Source of the DNA: Pseudomonas sp. ABC1
GTDB lineage: Bacteria; Pseudomonadota; Gammaproteobacteria; Pseudomonadales; Pseudomonadaceae
Length of the DNA stretch: 64,000 nt
NCBI RefSeq assembly: GCF_013395055.1
Contig: NZ_CP058349.1
Coordinates: 124,001-188,000, forward strand
Reading direction: 5' to 3'
The position numbers and the translations under genes were made by a program. The stretch's first letter is position 1; the number at the start of each line of letters is the position of its first letter. Below the pieces are notes generated by a model. The model saw nothing but the letters and a program-made list of their open reading frames with translations. It was not told the DNA's origin and ran no database searches. Below are positions 16,942 through 25,215 of this stretch, piece after piece.

Positions 16942-16969
16942 CGCCGCAACTGGCGGGCGGTCGCCTGCC
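16914..16969 (+). promoter_or_regulatory. Probable programmed -1 ribosomal frameshift signal (chlI to chlD)
   Basis: Three elements occur in the order known from E. coli dnaX. A Shine-Dalgarno-like GGAG is at 16914-16917. After 11 bases the slippery heptamer A AAA AAG lies at 16929-16935, in the zero frame as GCA AAA AAG CCC TGA. Downstream, CGCC/GGCG (16942-16955) or a 7-bp stem GGCGGGC/GCCTGCC (16952-16969, one G-U pair, loop GGTC) can form. Slipping back one base avoids the stop at 16939-16941 and reads on without interruption into the VWA frame ending at 17594. Programmed frameshifting has been reported for chlD-type cobaltochelatase genes, which supports this reading. Confidence 0.75.
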
Positions 16970-17024
16970 CAGGTCGCGTGCGCCGCATAAACTGCGTCAT
17001 ACCGACTCGGGCAGTCAGCAGGAC

Positions 17025-17594
17025 ATGCGCCTGCACTGGCCTCGCACCCTGCTGGCCAAGGGCCAGGCGGCGTTGCGCCCGGAGCATCTGCGCTTTCGTT
17101 CGGTACGTGGCGGGGCCCGTCAATTGCATTGCCTGCTGCTGGACTGCTCCGCGTCCATGCTGCGTGGCGACAAGCTGGCTCTGGCCAAGGGCTGGCTGCT
17201 GCACTGCGCCGAGGATTGCTACCGGCAACGCGCCGACCTGCTGGTGATCGGCTTCGCCGGACAGCGCGCATGGCTGATCCAGGCACCAAGGCGGGCTTCT
17301 GCCAACAGCCGTGGCTGGATCGCACCATTAGGGGCTGGCGGCGGTTCGCCGGTGGATGCGGCGTTGACACTGTCTGAACGTGAGATCGGTAACTGGCGCA
17401 AACGTCATCCGGGGGGCGAGTGCGGCTTGTGGCTGCTCAGCGATGCGCGCTTTCGCCAGGTGCCGCCATGTCCTGACGCCGCCGATTTTCACGTGGTGGT
17501 GGATTTCGAGAACGACAGCATCGCTTTGGGGCGTGCCGAGCGGATCGCCCAGACGTGGCAGGCTGAGTACGTACGGGCTGTCTTGACCTCTTGA
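17025..17594 (+). CDS. ChlD-like VWA domain of cobaltochelatase (second frame)
   Basis: An open frame of 189 codons from the first ATG; the same frame is open without stops from the slippery site at 16929. It encodes a von Willebrand A domain with the MIDAS motif DCSAS (about residue 40), a GGGSP loop and LLSDARF. VWA-containing D subunits bridge the AAA+ ring and the H/CobN subunit. It is in the -1 frame relative to the upstream AAA+ gene, and its only nearby ribosome site (CAGG four bases before the ATG) is weak. The main product is therefore probably a frameshift fusion with the preceding gene. Independent translation from 17025 cannot be excluded. Confidence 0.75.
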   Translation: MRLHWPRTLLAKGQAALRPEHLRFRSVRGGARQLHCLLLDCSASMLRGDKLALAKGWLLHCAEDCYRQRADLLVIGFAGQRAWLIQAPRRASANSRGWIAPLGAGGGSPVDAALTLSEREIGNWRKRHPGGECGLWLLSDARFRQVPPCPDAADFHVVVDFENDSIALGRAERIAQTWQAEYVRAVLTS

Positions 17595-17642
17595 CCGCGT
17601 GCCACGAGCCCGGTCAAGCCCCTCTACGCAACACGCATGGAC

Positions 17643-18545
17643 TCATCCCTGATGCTTCTGCCCATTCTGCGTCAGGATATCGATAAAGGCCTGGGCCAGC
17701 GGGGAGTGTTCCTGACGGCGTTTGATCAGCCAGACGGCGGTGGTGGCGCCGGCATCACTCAACGGTCGAAACACTACGCCATCGATACGCGCACGGCGGA
17801 AGGAGGCGGGCAGTACGGAAACCCCGAGTCCGGCCGCGACCAGGCCGATGATGGTCAGGGCCTCGTGCACTTCCTGGGTGATGCGCGGGGTGAAGCCGGC
17901 CTGACGCGCGAGCTGGAATAACTGGCCGTAGAGCCCGGTGCCGTAGGTGCGGGGAAAGAATACGAAGGGTTCCTCGGCCAGTGCGGCCAGCGGCATGGCT
18001 TCATCCTCGTTCCCGGCCAGCGGGTGATCGGCATGCAGCAGGGCCACCAGCGGCTCACGCAGCAGTTCCACCGCAGACAATTCCTGTGGCAGCTCCAGCG
18101 GACGGATCATGCCGACCTGGACCTTGCGCTCCAGCACCGCCTGGCTGACTTCGCTGCTGGTCATTTCCTGCAGGTCGAGGTGGACGGCGGGGAAGGCCTG
18201 GCGGAAAGCGAACACCGAACGCGGGATGATGGAGACGAAGGGTGAGGAGGAGGTGAAGCCGATCTGCAGCTCACCCAGCTCGCCCTGTTGGGCGCGGCGG
18301 ACGACATCCACTGATTTGTTCACCTGGGCCAGGGTCTGCCGGGTTTCCTCGAGGAACAGGCGACCCGCATCGGTCAGCGCCACATGACGGCTGCCACGTT
18401 CCAATAAGCGAACCCCAAGCTCCTGTTCGAGCGCCTGGATCTGCTGGCTCAGGGGGGGCTGGGAAATACCCAGGCGTTCTGCGGCGCGGCCGAAGTGCAG
18501 TTCTTCGGCGACGGCGACGAAGTAGCGGAGGTGGCGTAGTTCCAT
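17643..18545 (-). CDS. LysR-family transcriptional regulator
   Basis: A 300-residue LysR regulator. The N-terminal winged helix-turn-helix (MELRHLRYFVAVAEELHFG, then AAERLGISQPPLSQQIQALEQ) is followed by a linker helix and an effector-binding domain with IGFTSSSPF (about residue 95) and VAAGLGVSVLPASF (about 230). It resembles the BenM/CatM-like or CynR-type subgroup by its N-terminus. It is divergent from an MFS transporter with 162 bases between, so it probably controls that gene. I place the start at the ATG 18545; a TTG three codons upstream is possible. The effector is unknown. Confidence 0.88.
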   Translation of the reverse strand: MELRHLRYFVAVAEELHFGRAAERLGISQPPLSQQIQALEQELGVRLLERGSRHVALTDAGRLFLEETRQTLAQVNKSVDVVRRAQQGELGELQIGFTSSSPFVSIIPRSVFAFRQAFPAVHLDLQEMTSSEVSQAVLERKVQVGMIRPLELPQELSAVELLREPLVALLHADHPLAGNEDEAMPLAALAEEPFVFFPRTYGTGLYGQLFQLARQAGFTPRITQEVHEALTIIGLVAAGLGVSVLPASFRRARIDGVVFRPLSDAGATTAVWLIKRRQEHSPLAQAFIDILTQNGQKHQG

Positions 18546-18707
18546 AAGCGTCAATTGATTCGTTTTGAGTATCGAATATGTCGAATTCTATATTGGATAT
18601 GTCTCGTTCGGCTTATTAATCTGTGCGCGTTTTCCTGCCTAGGCATGGGGGCCGCGTACTCAAGCGGCGCGATGGTCCCTGTGTGCGGGTGCGTGCAAGA
18701 GGCCGTG

Positions 18708-19925
18708 ATGAATCAGAATAACGAGAACCATAACCCTTCCAGCCATGTGCTCAAGGGAACACCGCAGTTCGTGCGGGTGCTGCTGGCGATGTGTGCGGGC
18801 GGCTTTTCCACCTTCGCCCTGCTGTACTGTGTGCAGCCGATGATGCCGATGCTGGCCGAGCGTTTCAGTCTGACGGCGGCGCAGAGCAGCCTGGTGCTGT
18901 CCGTCTCGACCATTTCGTTGGCCCTGGGGTTGCTGGTGACCGGGCCGTTGTCCGATGCCTGGGGGCGCAAGCCGGTGATGGTGGTGGCGTTGCTGGCGGC
19001 CTCCGTGTTCACCCTGGGTGCGGCGCTGGTGCCGAGCTGGCATGCGGTGCTGGTGATGCGGGCGTTGGTCGGCCTGTCGCTGAGCGGCGTGGCAGCGGTG
19101 GCCATGAGTTACCTGAGCGAGGAGATCGACCCCCTGCACCTGGGCCTGGCGATGGGCGTCTATATCGCCGGTACCGCCATTGGTGGCATGGCCGGGCGCC
19201 TGCTGGGTGGGGTGCTGGTGGACTACGTGTCCTGGCATATGGCGGTGGGGCTGCTGGGCGGGCTGGCATTGCTGCTGGCCGTGGCGTTCTGGCGGCTGTT
19301 GCCCGACTCGCGCCATTTCGCGTCGCGCTCGCTGCGTCCGCGTTCGCTGTTGCAGGGCTTCGTGCTGCACCTGCGCGATCCGGGGCTGCCCTGGCTGTTC
19401 GCCCAGGGTTTCCTGCTGATGGGCAGTTTCGTGACGCTGTTCAACTATATGGGCTATCGCCTGATCGCCGAGCCGCTGGGCTTGAGCCAGACCAGCGTCG
19501 GCCTGCTGTCGGTGGTCTACCTCTCCGGCATCTACAGTTCGACCAAGGCCGGGGCGCTGGCCGACCGGCATGGGCGGCAGCGGGTGTTGTGGGCCATGAT
19601 TGCGTTGATGCTGGCTGGCCTATTGCTGACCCTGGGCGATTACCTGCCGTCGATCCTGGGTGGCATCCTGCTGTTCACCTTCGGCTTCTTCGGCGCTCAT
19701 TCGGTTGCCAGCAGCTGGATCGGACGGCGTGCGCTGCAAGCCAAGGGGCAGGCGTCGTCGCTTTACCTGTTCTGCTACTACTTGGGATCGAGCGTGGCCG
19801 GCACCTTGGGCGGGCTGTTCTGGCAGGCCGCGGGCTGGAACGGCGTTGGCCTGTTCATTGCCATGCTGTTGCTGCTGTCCCTGGGCGTGGCCCTGCACCT
19901 GGCGCGCTTGCGCGAGGTGCGTTGA
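18708..19925 (+). CDS. YnfM-like MFS transporter
   Basis: A 405-residue major facilitator protein with about twelve membrane helices. The MFS motif A appears as GPLSDAWGRKP between helices 2 and 3, and a related GALADRHGRQR follows helix 8. The segments SYLSEEIDP and YIAGTAIGGMAGRLLGG are typical of the YnfM/arabinose-efflux-like group. It probably exports a small drug-like or metabolic compound; the substrate is not visible from sequence. AAGAGG lies 6 bases before the chosen ATG at 18708; the frame is open further upstream, but no ribosome site supports an earlier start. The divergent LysR gene suggests ligand-induced control. Confidence 0.87.
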   Translation: MNQNNENHNPSSHVLKGTPQFVRVLLAMCAGGFSTFALLYCVQPMMPMLAERFSLTAAQSSLVLSVSTISLALGLLVTGPLSDAWGRKPVMVVALLAASVFTLGAALVPSWHAVLVMRALVGLSLSGVAAVAMSYLSEEIDPLHLGLAMGVYIAGTAIGGMAGRLLGGVLVDYVSWHMAVGLLGGLALLLAVAFWRLLPDSRHFASRSLRPRSLLQGFVLHLRDPGLPWLFAQGFLLMGSFVTLFNYMGYRLIAEPLGLSQTSVGLLSVVYLSGIYSSTKAGALADRHGRQRVLWAMIALMLAGLLLTLGDYLPSILGGILLFTFGFFGAHSVASSWIGRRALQAKGQASSLYLFCYYLGSSVAGTLGGLFWQAAGWNGVGLFIAMLLLLSLGVALHLARLREVR

Positions 19926-19943
19926 GCCCAGGTTGCGCCTCTA

Positions 19944-20609
19944 TTATCGGACGACTTCGCCCCGTCCCTGGAGCGTCGGCAAGTGGCGCACGATGGTGTT
20001 GAGCAACATGCCGTATAACGGTACGAACAGCATCAGGCTGACTGCCAGCTTGATGACGTAGTCCACCAGGGCGATCTCCACCCAGTGTTCGGCCATGAAG
20101 GCGTTGCTGCTGTTCCAGAACGCGATGGAGAAAAAGGCTGCGGTGTCCAGCGCCTGGCCGACCACGCTGGCGGCGGCCGGTGCGATCCACCACTGGCGAT
20201 GATTGCGGCGCAGGCGGTCGAATACCTGCACGTCCATCAATTGACCAAGGACATAGGCGGTAAAGCTGGCCAGGGCGATGCGAAAGACGAACGCATTGAA
20301 CTCGCCCAGCGCCGCCAGGCCGTTGAACACACCTTCGTGAAACAGCACCGAGACCGCATAGGACGCCACCAGCGCGGGCAGCATGACCCTGGCGATCACC
20401 CGGCGCGCAGGCGACTTGCCCATCAGGCGCACCGTCAGGTCAGTGGCGAGGAAGATAAAGGGGAAACTGAACGCACCCCAGGTGGTGTGGAAACCGAACA
20501 GGTCGACCGGCAATTGCACCAGGTAGTTGCTGGCGATGATGATCAGGATATGAAACGTGATCAGTGCTGCCAGCAACAGGCGCTGGCGAGACTCGTCATA
20601 TAACGGCAT
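19944..20609 (-). CDS. yhhQ: Queuosine precursor (preQ0/preQ1) transporter YhhQ
   Basis: A 221-residue inner-membrane protein of the YhhQ/DUF165 (VUT family) type with about six hydrophobic segments. Diagnostic stretches are FGFHTTWGAFSFPFIFLATDLTVR (about 38-61) and the late GQALDTAAFFSIAFW (about 147-161). YhhQ imports 7-cyano-7-deazaguanine for queuosine salvage. AAGG precedes the ATG by 7 bases. It converges with the MFS gene, 18 bases apart. I looked for a preQ1 riboswitch in the leader and could not support one. Confidence 0.9.
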   Translation of the reverse strand: MPLYDESRQRLLLAALITFHILIIIASNYLVQLPVDLFGFHTTWGAFSFPFIFLATDLTVRLMGKSPARRVIARVMLPALVASYAVSVLFHEGVFNGLAALGEFNAFVFRIALASFTAYVLGQLMDVQVFDRLRRNHRQWWIAPAAASVVGQALDTAAFFSIAFWNSSNAFMAEHWVEIALVDYVIKLAVSLMLFVPLYGMLLNTIVRHLPTLQGRGEVVR

Positions 20610-20749
20610 GTGGGACCTTTTTGTTGGATGGGGTTAGGGAACCCATTGGGGGATTGCTACAAACCCGCACATTCTAGGAGCTGTCGATAACACTCGGCAA
20701 GCCAAGCTGCCGTGCGTTCCTGTCACAATTCAATGGATAATGGTATTGG

Positions 20750-20770
20750 AAACAGTAGGTTAAACTGTTT
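20750..20770. promoter_or_regulatory. Perfect 7-bp inverted repeat upstream of mux operon
   Basis: AAACAGT (20750-20756) and ACTGTTT (20764-20770) are separated by 7 bases, giving a 21-bp site. It lies 126 bases before the muxA start, in an AT-rich gap of about 290 bases between the divergent yhhQ and muxA genes. A dimeric repressor or two-component regulator could bind here. The regulator is unknown. Confidence 0.5.
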
Positions 20771-20895
20771 GTGAAATGATCGAACGGATTCCCAAAAGTC
20801 TGTGGACCATTCGTAAAAATGCCGTAAATGCTCTTTCCGTTTTTATCGAGAGTGATTATGGTTCCCGTCTTCCTCCTCCTGCGAACATACATTCC

Positions 20896-22107
20896 ATGTC
20901 CGAGGCTCATCGTTCTCCTCAACGCGCCGGCCGTATCTGGCTGGTCCTCTCTCTTCTTCTGATCGCTGTTCTCCTGATCGTCTGGTGGCTCTGGCCCTCG
21001 GAGTCGAGTGCTCCGGCCAGCCGGGGCTCTTCGTTCGCCTCGTTCGGCCAGGGCATCCCCGTGCGTGTCGAGCCGGTGCGGCAGGCGTCCTTCGACATCC
21101 AGAACAAGGCGCTGGGAAGCGTCACGCCGCTGAACGTGGTGAATGTGCGCAGCCGGGTCGCAGGCGAACTGGTGGAAATCCATTTCGAGGAGGGGCAACG
21201 GGTCAAGGCCGGAGACTTGCTGGCGGTGATAGACCCGCGCCCCTATAAGGTCGCCTTGCAGCAGGCCGAAGGTACGTTGCAGCAGAATCAGGCCCTGCTG
21301 AAAAATGCTGAAACGGATTTGCGTCGCTACCGCCACTTGCATGCCGAGGACAGTATTTCCCGCCAGACCCTGGACACCCAGGAGGCGCTCTACAGCCAGT
21401 ACAAGGGCACGCTCGCCAGCAATCAGGCGGCGGTCGATGAAGCCAGGCTCAACTTGGCCTACACCCATATCCGCGCGCCGATCGATGGTCGTGTCGGCTT
21501 GCGTCAGTTGGACAAGGGCAATCTGGTGGCCGCCAACGACTCGACAGCGTTGGTGGTCATCACCGAAACCCAGCCGGTTTCCATCAGCTTCACGTTGCCG
21601 GAAGGGGATTTGCCGGCCGTGCTGTCGCGCCATCGCCGTGGCGAAACCTTGCAGGTCCAGGCCTGGGATCGAGGCGAACGCCAATTGCTGGGGGAGGGCG
21701 TGCTGGCCAGCGTCGACAACCAGATCGACGCAACGACCGGCACGCTCAAGCTCAAGGCACGCTTCGACAATGAAGACGAAGTGCTGATCCCCAACCAGTT
21801 CGTCAATGTCCGGCTGCGGGTCGAGACGCTGGAAAATGCGCTGATGATCCCGTCTTCCGCCGTGCAATTCGGTGGGCGTGGCATCTTTGCCTACGTGGTC
21901 AAGGAGGACAACACCATCGAGATCCGCACGCTGGAGCTCGGTCCGGAAAACGGCGAGTTCACGGTGATTCGCAAGGGCCTGAACGCGGGCGAGCGTGTGG
22001 TGCTGGAAGGGACGGATCGCCTGCGTGACGGTTCGGACGTGGAAGTCGTCGAGTCTGCCGCCGCCGAGCAATCTGCCGTTGACGGCGCGGAGAACGCCGC
22101 ACGATGA
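20896..22107 (+). CDS. muxA: MuxA/MdtA-like RND efflux periplasmic adaptor
   Basis: A 403-residue membrane-fusion protein. It starts with a basic segment and one membrane anchor (about residues 12-32), then lipoyl-like and hairpin domains (VNVRSRVAGELVEIHFEEGQRV ... LLAVIDPRPY), a long alpha-helical hairpin and beta-barrel domains ending near residue 380. It links the RND pumps to OpmB across the periplasm. The start is uncertain: ATG 20896 has no clear ribosome site, but upstream codons in the same frame encode atypical sequence. It overlaps muxB by 4 bases. The order of one adaptor, two RND pumps and one outer-membrane channel matches the P. aeruginosa muxABC-opmB operon. Confidence 0.88.
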   Translation: MSEAHRSPQRAGRIWLVLSLLLIAVLLIVWWLWPSESSAPASRGSSFASFGQGIPVRVEPVRQASFDIQNKALGSVTPLNVVNVRSRVAGELVEIHFEEGQRVKAGDLLAVIDPRPYKVALQQAEGTLQQNQALLKNAETDLRRYRHLHAEDSISRQTLDTQEALYSQYKGTLASNQAAVDEARLNLAYTHIRAPIDGRVGLRQLDKGNLVAANDSTALVVITETQPVSISFTLPEGDLPAVLSRHRRGETLQVQAWDRGERQLLGEGVLASVDNQIDATTGTLKLKARFDNEDEVLIPNQFVNVRLRVETLENALMIPSSAVQFGGRGIFAYVVKEDNTIEIRTLELGPENGEFTVIRKGLNAGERVVLEGTDRLRDGSDVEVVESAAAEQSAVDGAENAAR

Positions 22108-25100
22108 ACATCTCCCGCCTGTTCATTCTGCGACCGGTGGCAACGACGCTGAGCATGATCGCCATCCTGATTGCCGGTCTGATCGCCTACCGTCTCTTGC
22201 CTGTCGCGGCATTGCCGCAGGTGGATTACCCGACCATCCGGGTGATGACGCTGTACCCGGGTGCCAGTCCGGAGGTGATGACCAGCGCGGTGACGGCACC
22301 GCTGGAGCGCCAGTTCGGGCAGATGCCGGGCATGACCCAGATGTCCTCGACCAGCTCCGGTGGCGCCTCGATCATCACCCTGCGCTTTTCCCTGGAGGTC
22401 TCCCTGGATGTGGCCGAGCAGGAAGTGCAGGCGGCGATCAACGTGGCCAACAACCTGTTGCCCGATGACTTGCCGGCACCACCGGTCTACAACAAGGTCA
22501 ACCCCGCCGACACGCCGGTGATCACCCTCGCGGTGACCTCGCCGAGCCTGCCGCTGCCGAAGCTGCACGACATGGTCGACACCCGCATGGCGCAGAAACT
22601 GGCGCAGATCAGCGGTGTCGGCCTGGTCGGTATTGCCGGTGGGCAGAGACCCGCGGTACGTATCCGGGTCAATCCAGAGGCGCTGGCATCCTACGGCCTG
22701 ACCCTGGCGGACGTGCGCTCGCTGGTCACACGCTCCAACGTCAACCAGCCGAAGGGTAACTTCGACGGCCCGATCAAGATGTCGATGCTCGACGCCAACG
22801 ATCAGTTGAAGACGCCGGAGGAATACGCCGACCTTATCCTCAACTATCAGGATGGCGCGACCATGCGCCTGCGCGATGTCGCCAGCATCGTCGACGGTGC
22901 CGAGAACGAGCGGCTGGCGGCCTGGGCCAACCAGAGCCAGGCCGTGCTGCTGAATATCCAGCGCCAGCCCGGCGCCAACGTCATCGATGTGGTCGACCGT
23001 ATCCAGGCGCTGTTGCCGGAGATTACCGCCAGCATGCCGAGCGGGGTGGATGTGGTGGTATTGACCGACCGCACCCAGACCATTCGTGCGGCGATCACCG
23101 ATGTGCAGCATGAGTTGCTGATGGCGACGGTGCTGGTGGTACTGGTGACCTTCCTGTTCCTGAAGAAACTGTCTGCGACCATCATCCCGACCATTGCCGT
23201 GCCGCTGTCGCTGATCGGTACCTTCGCGGTGATGTACCTGGCCGGCTTCTCGTTGAACAACCTGACCCTGATGGCCCTGACCATCGCCACAGGCTTCGTG
23301 GTGGACGATGCCATCGTCATGCTGGAGAACATCGCCCGCCACCTGGAGCAGGGCGAGACGCCGTTGCAGGCCGCGCTCAAGGGCGCCCGGCAGATCGGTT
23401 TCACCTTGATTTCCCTGACCTTCTCACTGATCGCGGTGTTGATCCCGTTGCTGTTCATGCAGGATGTGGTCGGGCGCCTGTTCCGTGAGTTCGCGGTCAC
23501 TCTTGCGGTGGCCATCCTTATTTCGCTGGTGGTTTCGCTGACGCTGACGCCGATGATGTGTTCGCGCCTGCTGCGGCAAAGCCCGGCACACCAGAGCGAC
23601 AAGCCGGACTGGGTCGAGCGGTTGATCGCGGGTTATGCCGGCTGGCTGCGCTGGGTCCTGCGTCACCAGACGCTGACACTGCTGGTGGCCGTCGCGACCA
23701 TGGGGCTGACCGTGCTGCTCTACCTGGCCGTCCCCAAGGGGTTCTTCCCCGTGCAGGATACGGGCGTCATCCAGGGCATCAGCGAAGCGCCGCAGTCGAT
23801 TTCCTTCAGTGCCATGAGCGAGCGCCAACAATCACTGGCGCGGGTGGTCCTGGCCGATCCGGCGGTGCAGAGCCTGTCGTCCTACATCGGCGTGGATGGC
23901 GACAACGTCACCCTCAACAGTGGCCGTGTCCTCATCAACCTGAAACCCTTCGCCGAGCGTGACGTGACCGCGCAGCAAGTGATCGAGCGCCTGCGCCCGG
24001 AACTGGCGAAGCTGCCCGGTATCGCGCTCTACATGCAGCCGGTGCAGGACCTGTCCATCGAGGATCGGGTCAGCCGCACACAATTCCAGTTCAGCTTGCA
24101 GTCGCCGGACAATGCACTGCTGGAGACATGGACGCCACGCCTGCTCGAAGCGCTGCAGGCACACCCGCAACTGCGCGATGTCGCCAGCGACCTGCAGAAC
24201 GAAGGTTTGCAGGTGTTCATGGACATCGACCGTGATGCGGCGGCACGCCTTGGTATCGAGATGTCGGCGATCACCGATGCGCTCTACGATGCCTTTGGCC
24301 AGCGGCAGATTTCCACCATCTTCACCCAGGCCAGCCAGTATCGCGTGGTGCTGGAGAATGCCGAGGGCGGTACGCTCGGCCCTCGGGCGCTGGAGCAGGT
24401 CTTCGTGCAGAGTGCGGGTGGAACGCCGGTACGCCTGTCCGGGCTGGTGCGTGTCGAGCAGCGTGCGGCGCCATTGTTGATCAACCATATCGGTCAGTTC
24501 CCGGCCGTGACCGTGTCGTTCAACCTGGCGCCGGGCGTTTCCCTGGGCGAGGGCGTGGCGGCAATCGAGCAGGTGGAGCAGGAAATAGGCCTGCCCGGAT
24601 CGATCCAGACGCGCTTCCAGGGGGCGGCGGAAGCCTTCCGTGCCTCGTTGTCGAGCACCTTGCTGCTGATCCTGGCGGCCGTGGTGACGATGTACATCGT
24701 GCTGGGCGTGCTCTACGAGAGCTATATCCACCCGATCACCATCCTCTCCACGCTGCCGTCGGCGGCAGTGGGCGCGTTGCTGGCGCTGCTGCTGACGGGC
24801 AACGACCTGGGGCTGATCGCAATCATCGGCATCATCCTGCTGATCGGCATCGTCAAGAAGAACGCGATCATGATGATTGACTTCGCTCTGGAGGCGGAGC
24901 GGCAGCAGGGCATGTCACCGGAACAGGCCATCTATCAGGCGGCGCTGCTGCGTTTCCGGCCGATCCTGATGACCACGCTGGCCGCGCTGTTCGGTGCGGT
25001 ACCGCTGATGCTGGCCTCGGGCTCGGGCGCCGAACTGCGCCAGCCGCTGGGCCTGGTAATGGTCGGTGGACTTTTGCTGAGCCAGTTGCTGACGCTGTTC

Positions 25101-25193
25101 ACGACACCGGTGATCTACCTGTTCTTCGATCGCCTGGGCGCGGGCCTGCGTCGGCGTCGCGATGCAGCGCAGGTGTCCGGGGAGGCGTCATGA
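22104..25193 (+). CDS. muxB: MuxB/MdtB-like RND multidrug efflux pump subunit
   Basis: A 1029-residue RND transporter with twelve predicted membrane helices and two large periplasmic loops. The proton-relay aspartates are present in GFVVDDAIVMLENI (about residue 400), and the N-terminus FILRPVATTLSMIAILIAGL is typical. In MdtB/MuxB systems two different RND proteins form a heterotrimer, and the B subunit is thought mainly to bind or transport substrate. The ATGA overlap with muxA and the 22-base gap to muxC show operon membership. It should export antibiotics or metabolites such as novobiocin or aztreonam, as reported for Mux pumps. Confidence 0.9.
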   Translation: MNISRLFILRPVATTLSMIAILIAGLIAYRLLPVAALPQVDYPTIRVMTLYPGASPEVMTSAVTAPLERQFGQMPGMTQMSSTSSGGASIITLRFSLEVSLDVAEQEVQAAINVANNLLPDDLPAPPVYNKVNPADTPVITLAVTSPSLPLPKLHDMVDTRMAQKLAQISGVGLVGIAGGQRPAVRIRVNPEALASYGLTLADVRSLVTRSNVNQPKGNFDGPIKMSMLDANDQLKTPEEYADLILNYQDGATMRLRDVASIVDGAENERLAAWANQSQAVLLNIQRQPGANVIDVVDRIQALLPEITASMPSGVDVVVLTDRTQTIRAAITDVQHELLMATVLVVLVTFLFLKKLSATIIPTIAVPLSLIGTFAVMYLAGFSLNNLTLMALTIATGFVVDDAIVMLENIARHLEQGETPLQAALKGARQIGFTLISLTFSLIAVLIPLLFMQDVVGRLFREFAVTLAVAILISLVVSLTLTPMMCSRLLRQSPAHQSDKPDWVERLIAGYAGWLRWVLRHQTLTLLVAVATMGLTVLLYLAVPKGFFPVQDTGVIQGISEAPQSISFSAMSERQQSLARVVLADPAVQSLSSYIGVDGDNVTLNSGRVLINLKPFAERDVTAQQVIERLRPELAKLPGIALYMQPVQDLSIEDRVSRTQFQFSLQSPDNALLETWTPRLLEALQAHPQLRDVASDLQNEGLQVFMDIDRDAAARLGIEMSAITDALYDAFGQRQISTIFTQASQYRVVLENAEGGTLGPRALEQVFVQSAGGTPVRLSGLVRVEQRAAPLLINHIGQFPAVTVSFNLAPGVSLGEGVAAIEQVEQEIGLPGSIQTRFQGAAEAFRASLSSTLLLILAAVVTMYIVLGVLYESYIHPITILSTLPSAAVGALLALLLTGNDLGLIAIIGIILLIGIVKKNAIMMIDFALEAERQQGMSPEQAIYQAALLRFRPILMTTLAALFGAVPLMLASGSGAELRQPLGLVMVGGLLLSQLLTLFTTPVIYLFFDRLGAGLRRRRDAAQVSGEAS

Positions 25194-25215
25194 TCATGCT
25201 GCTGGAGCGTCGTTC

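Noticed and set aside
20610..20690. Possible preQ1 riboswitch before yhhQ
   Set aside because: A GGGTT/AACCC stem is present, but the A-rich tail and loop bases of known preQ1 classes are not.
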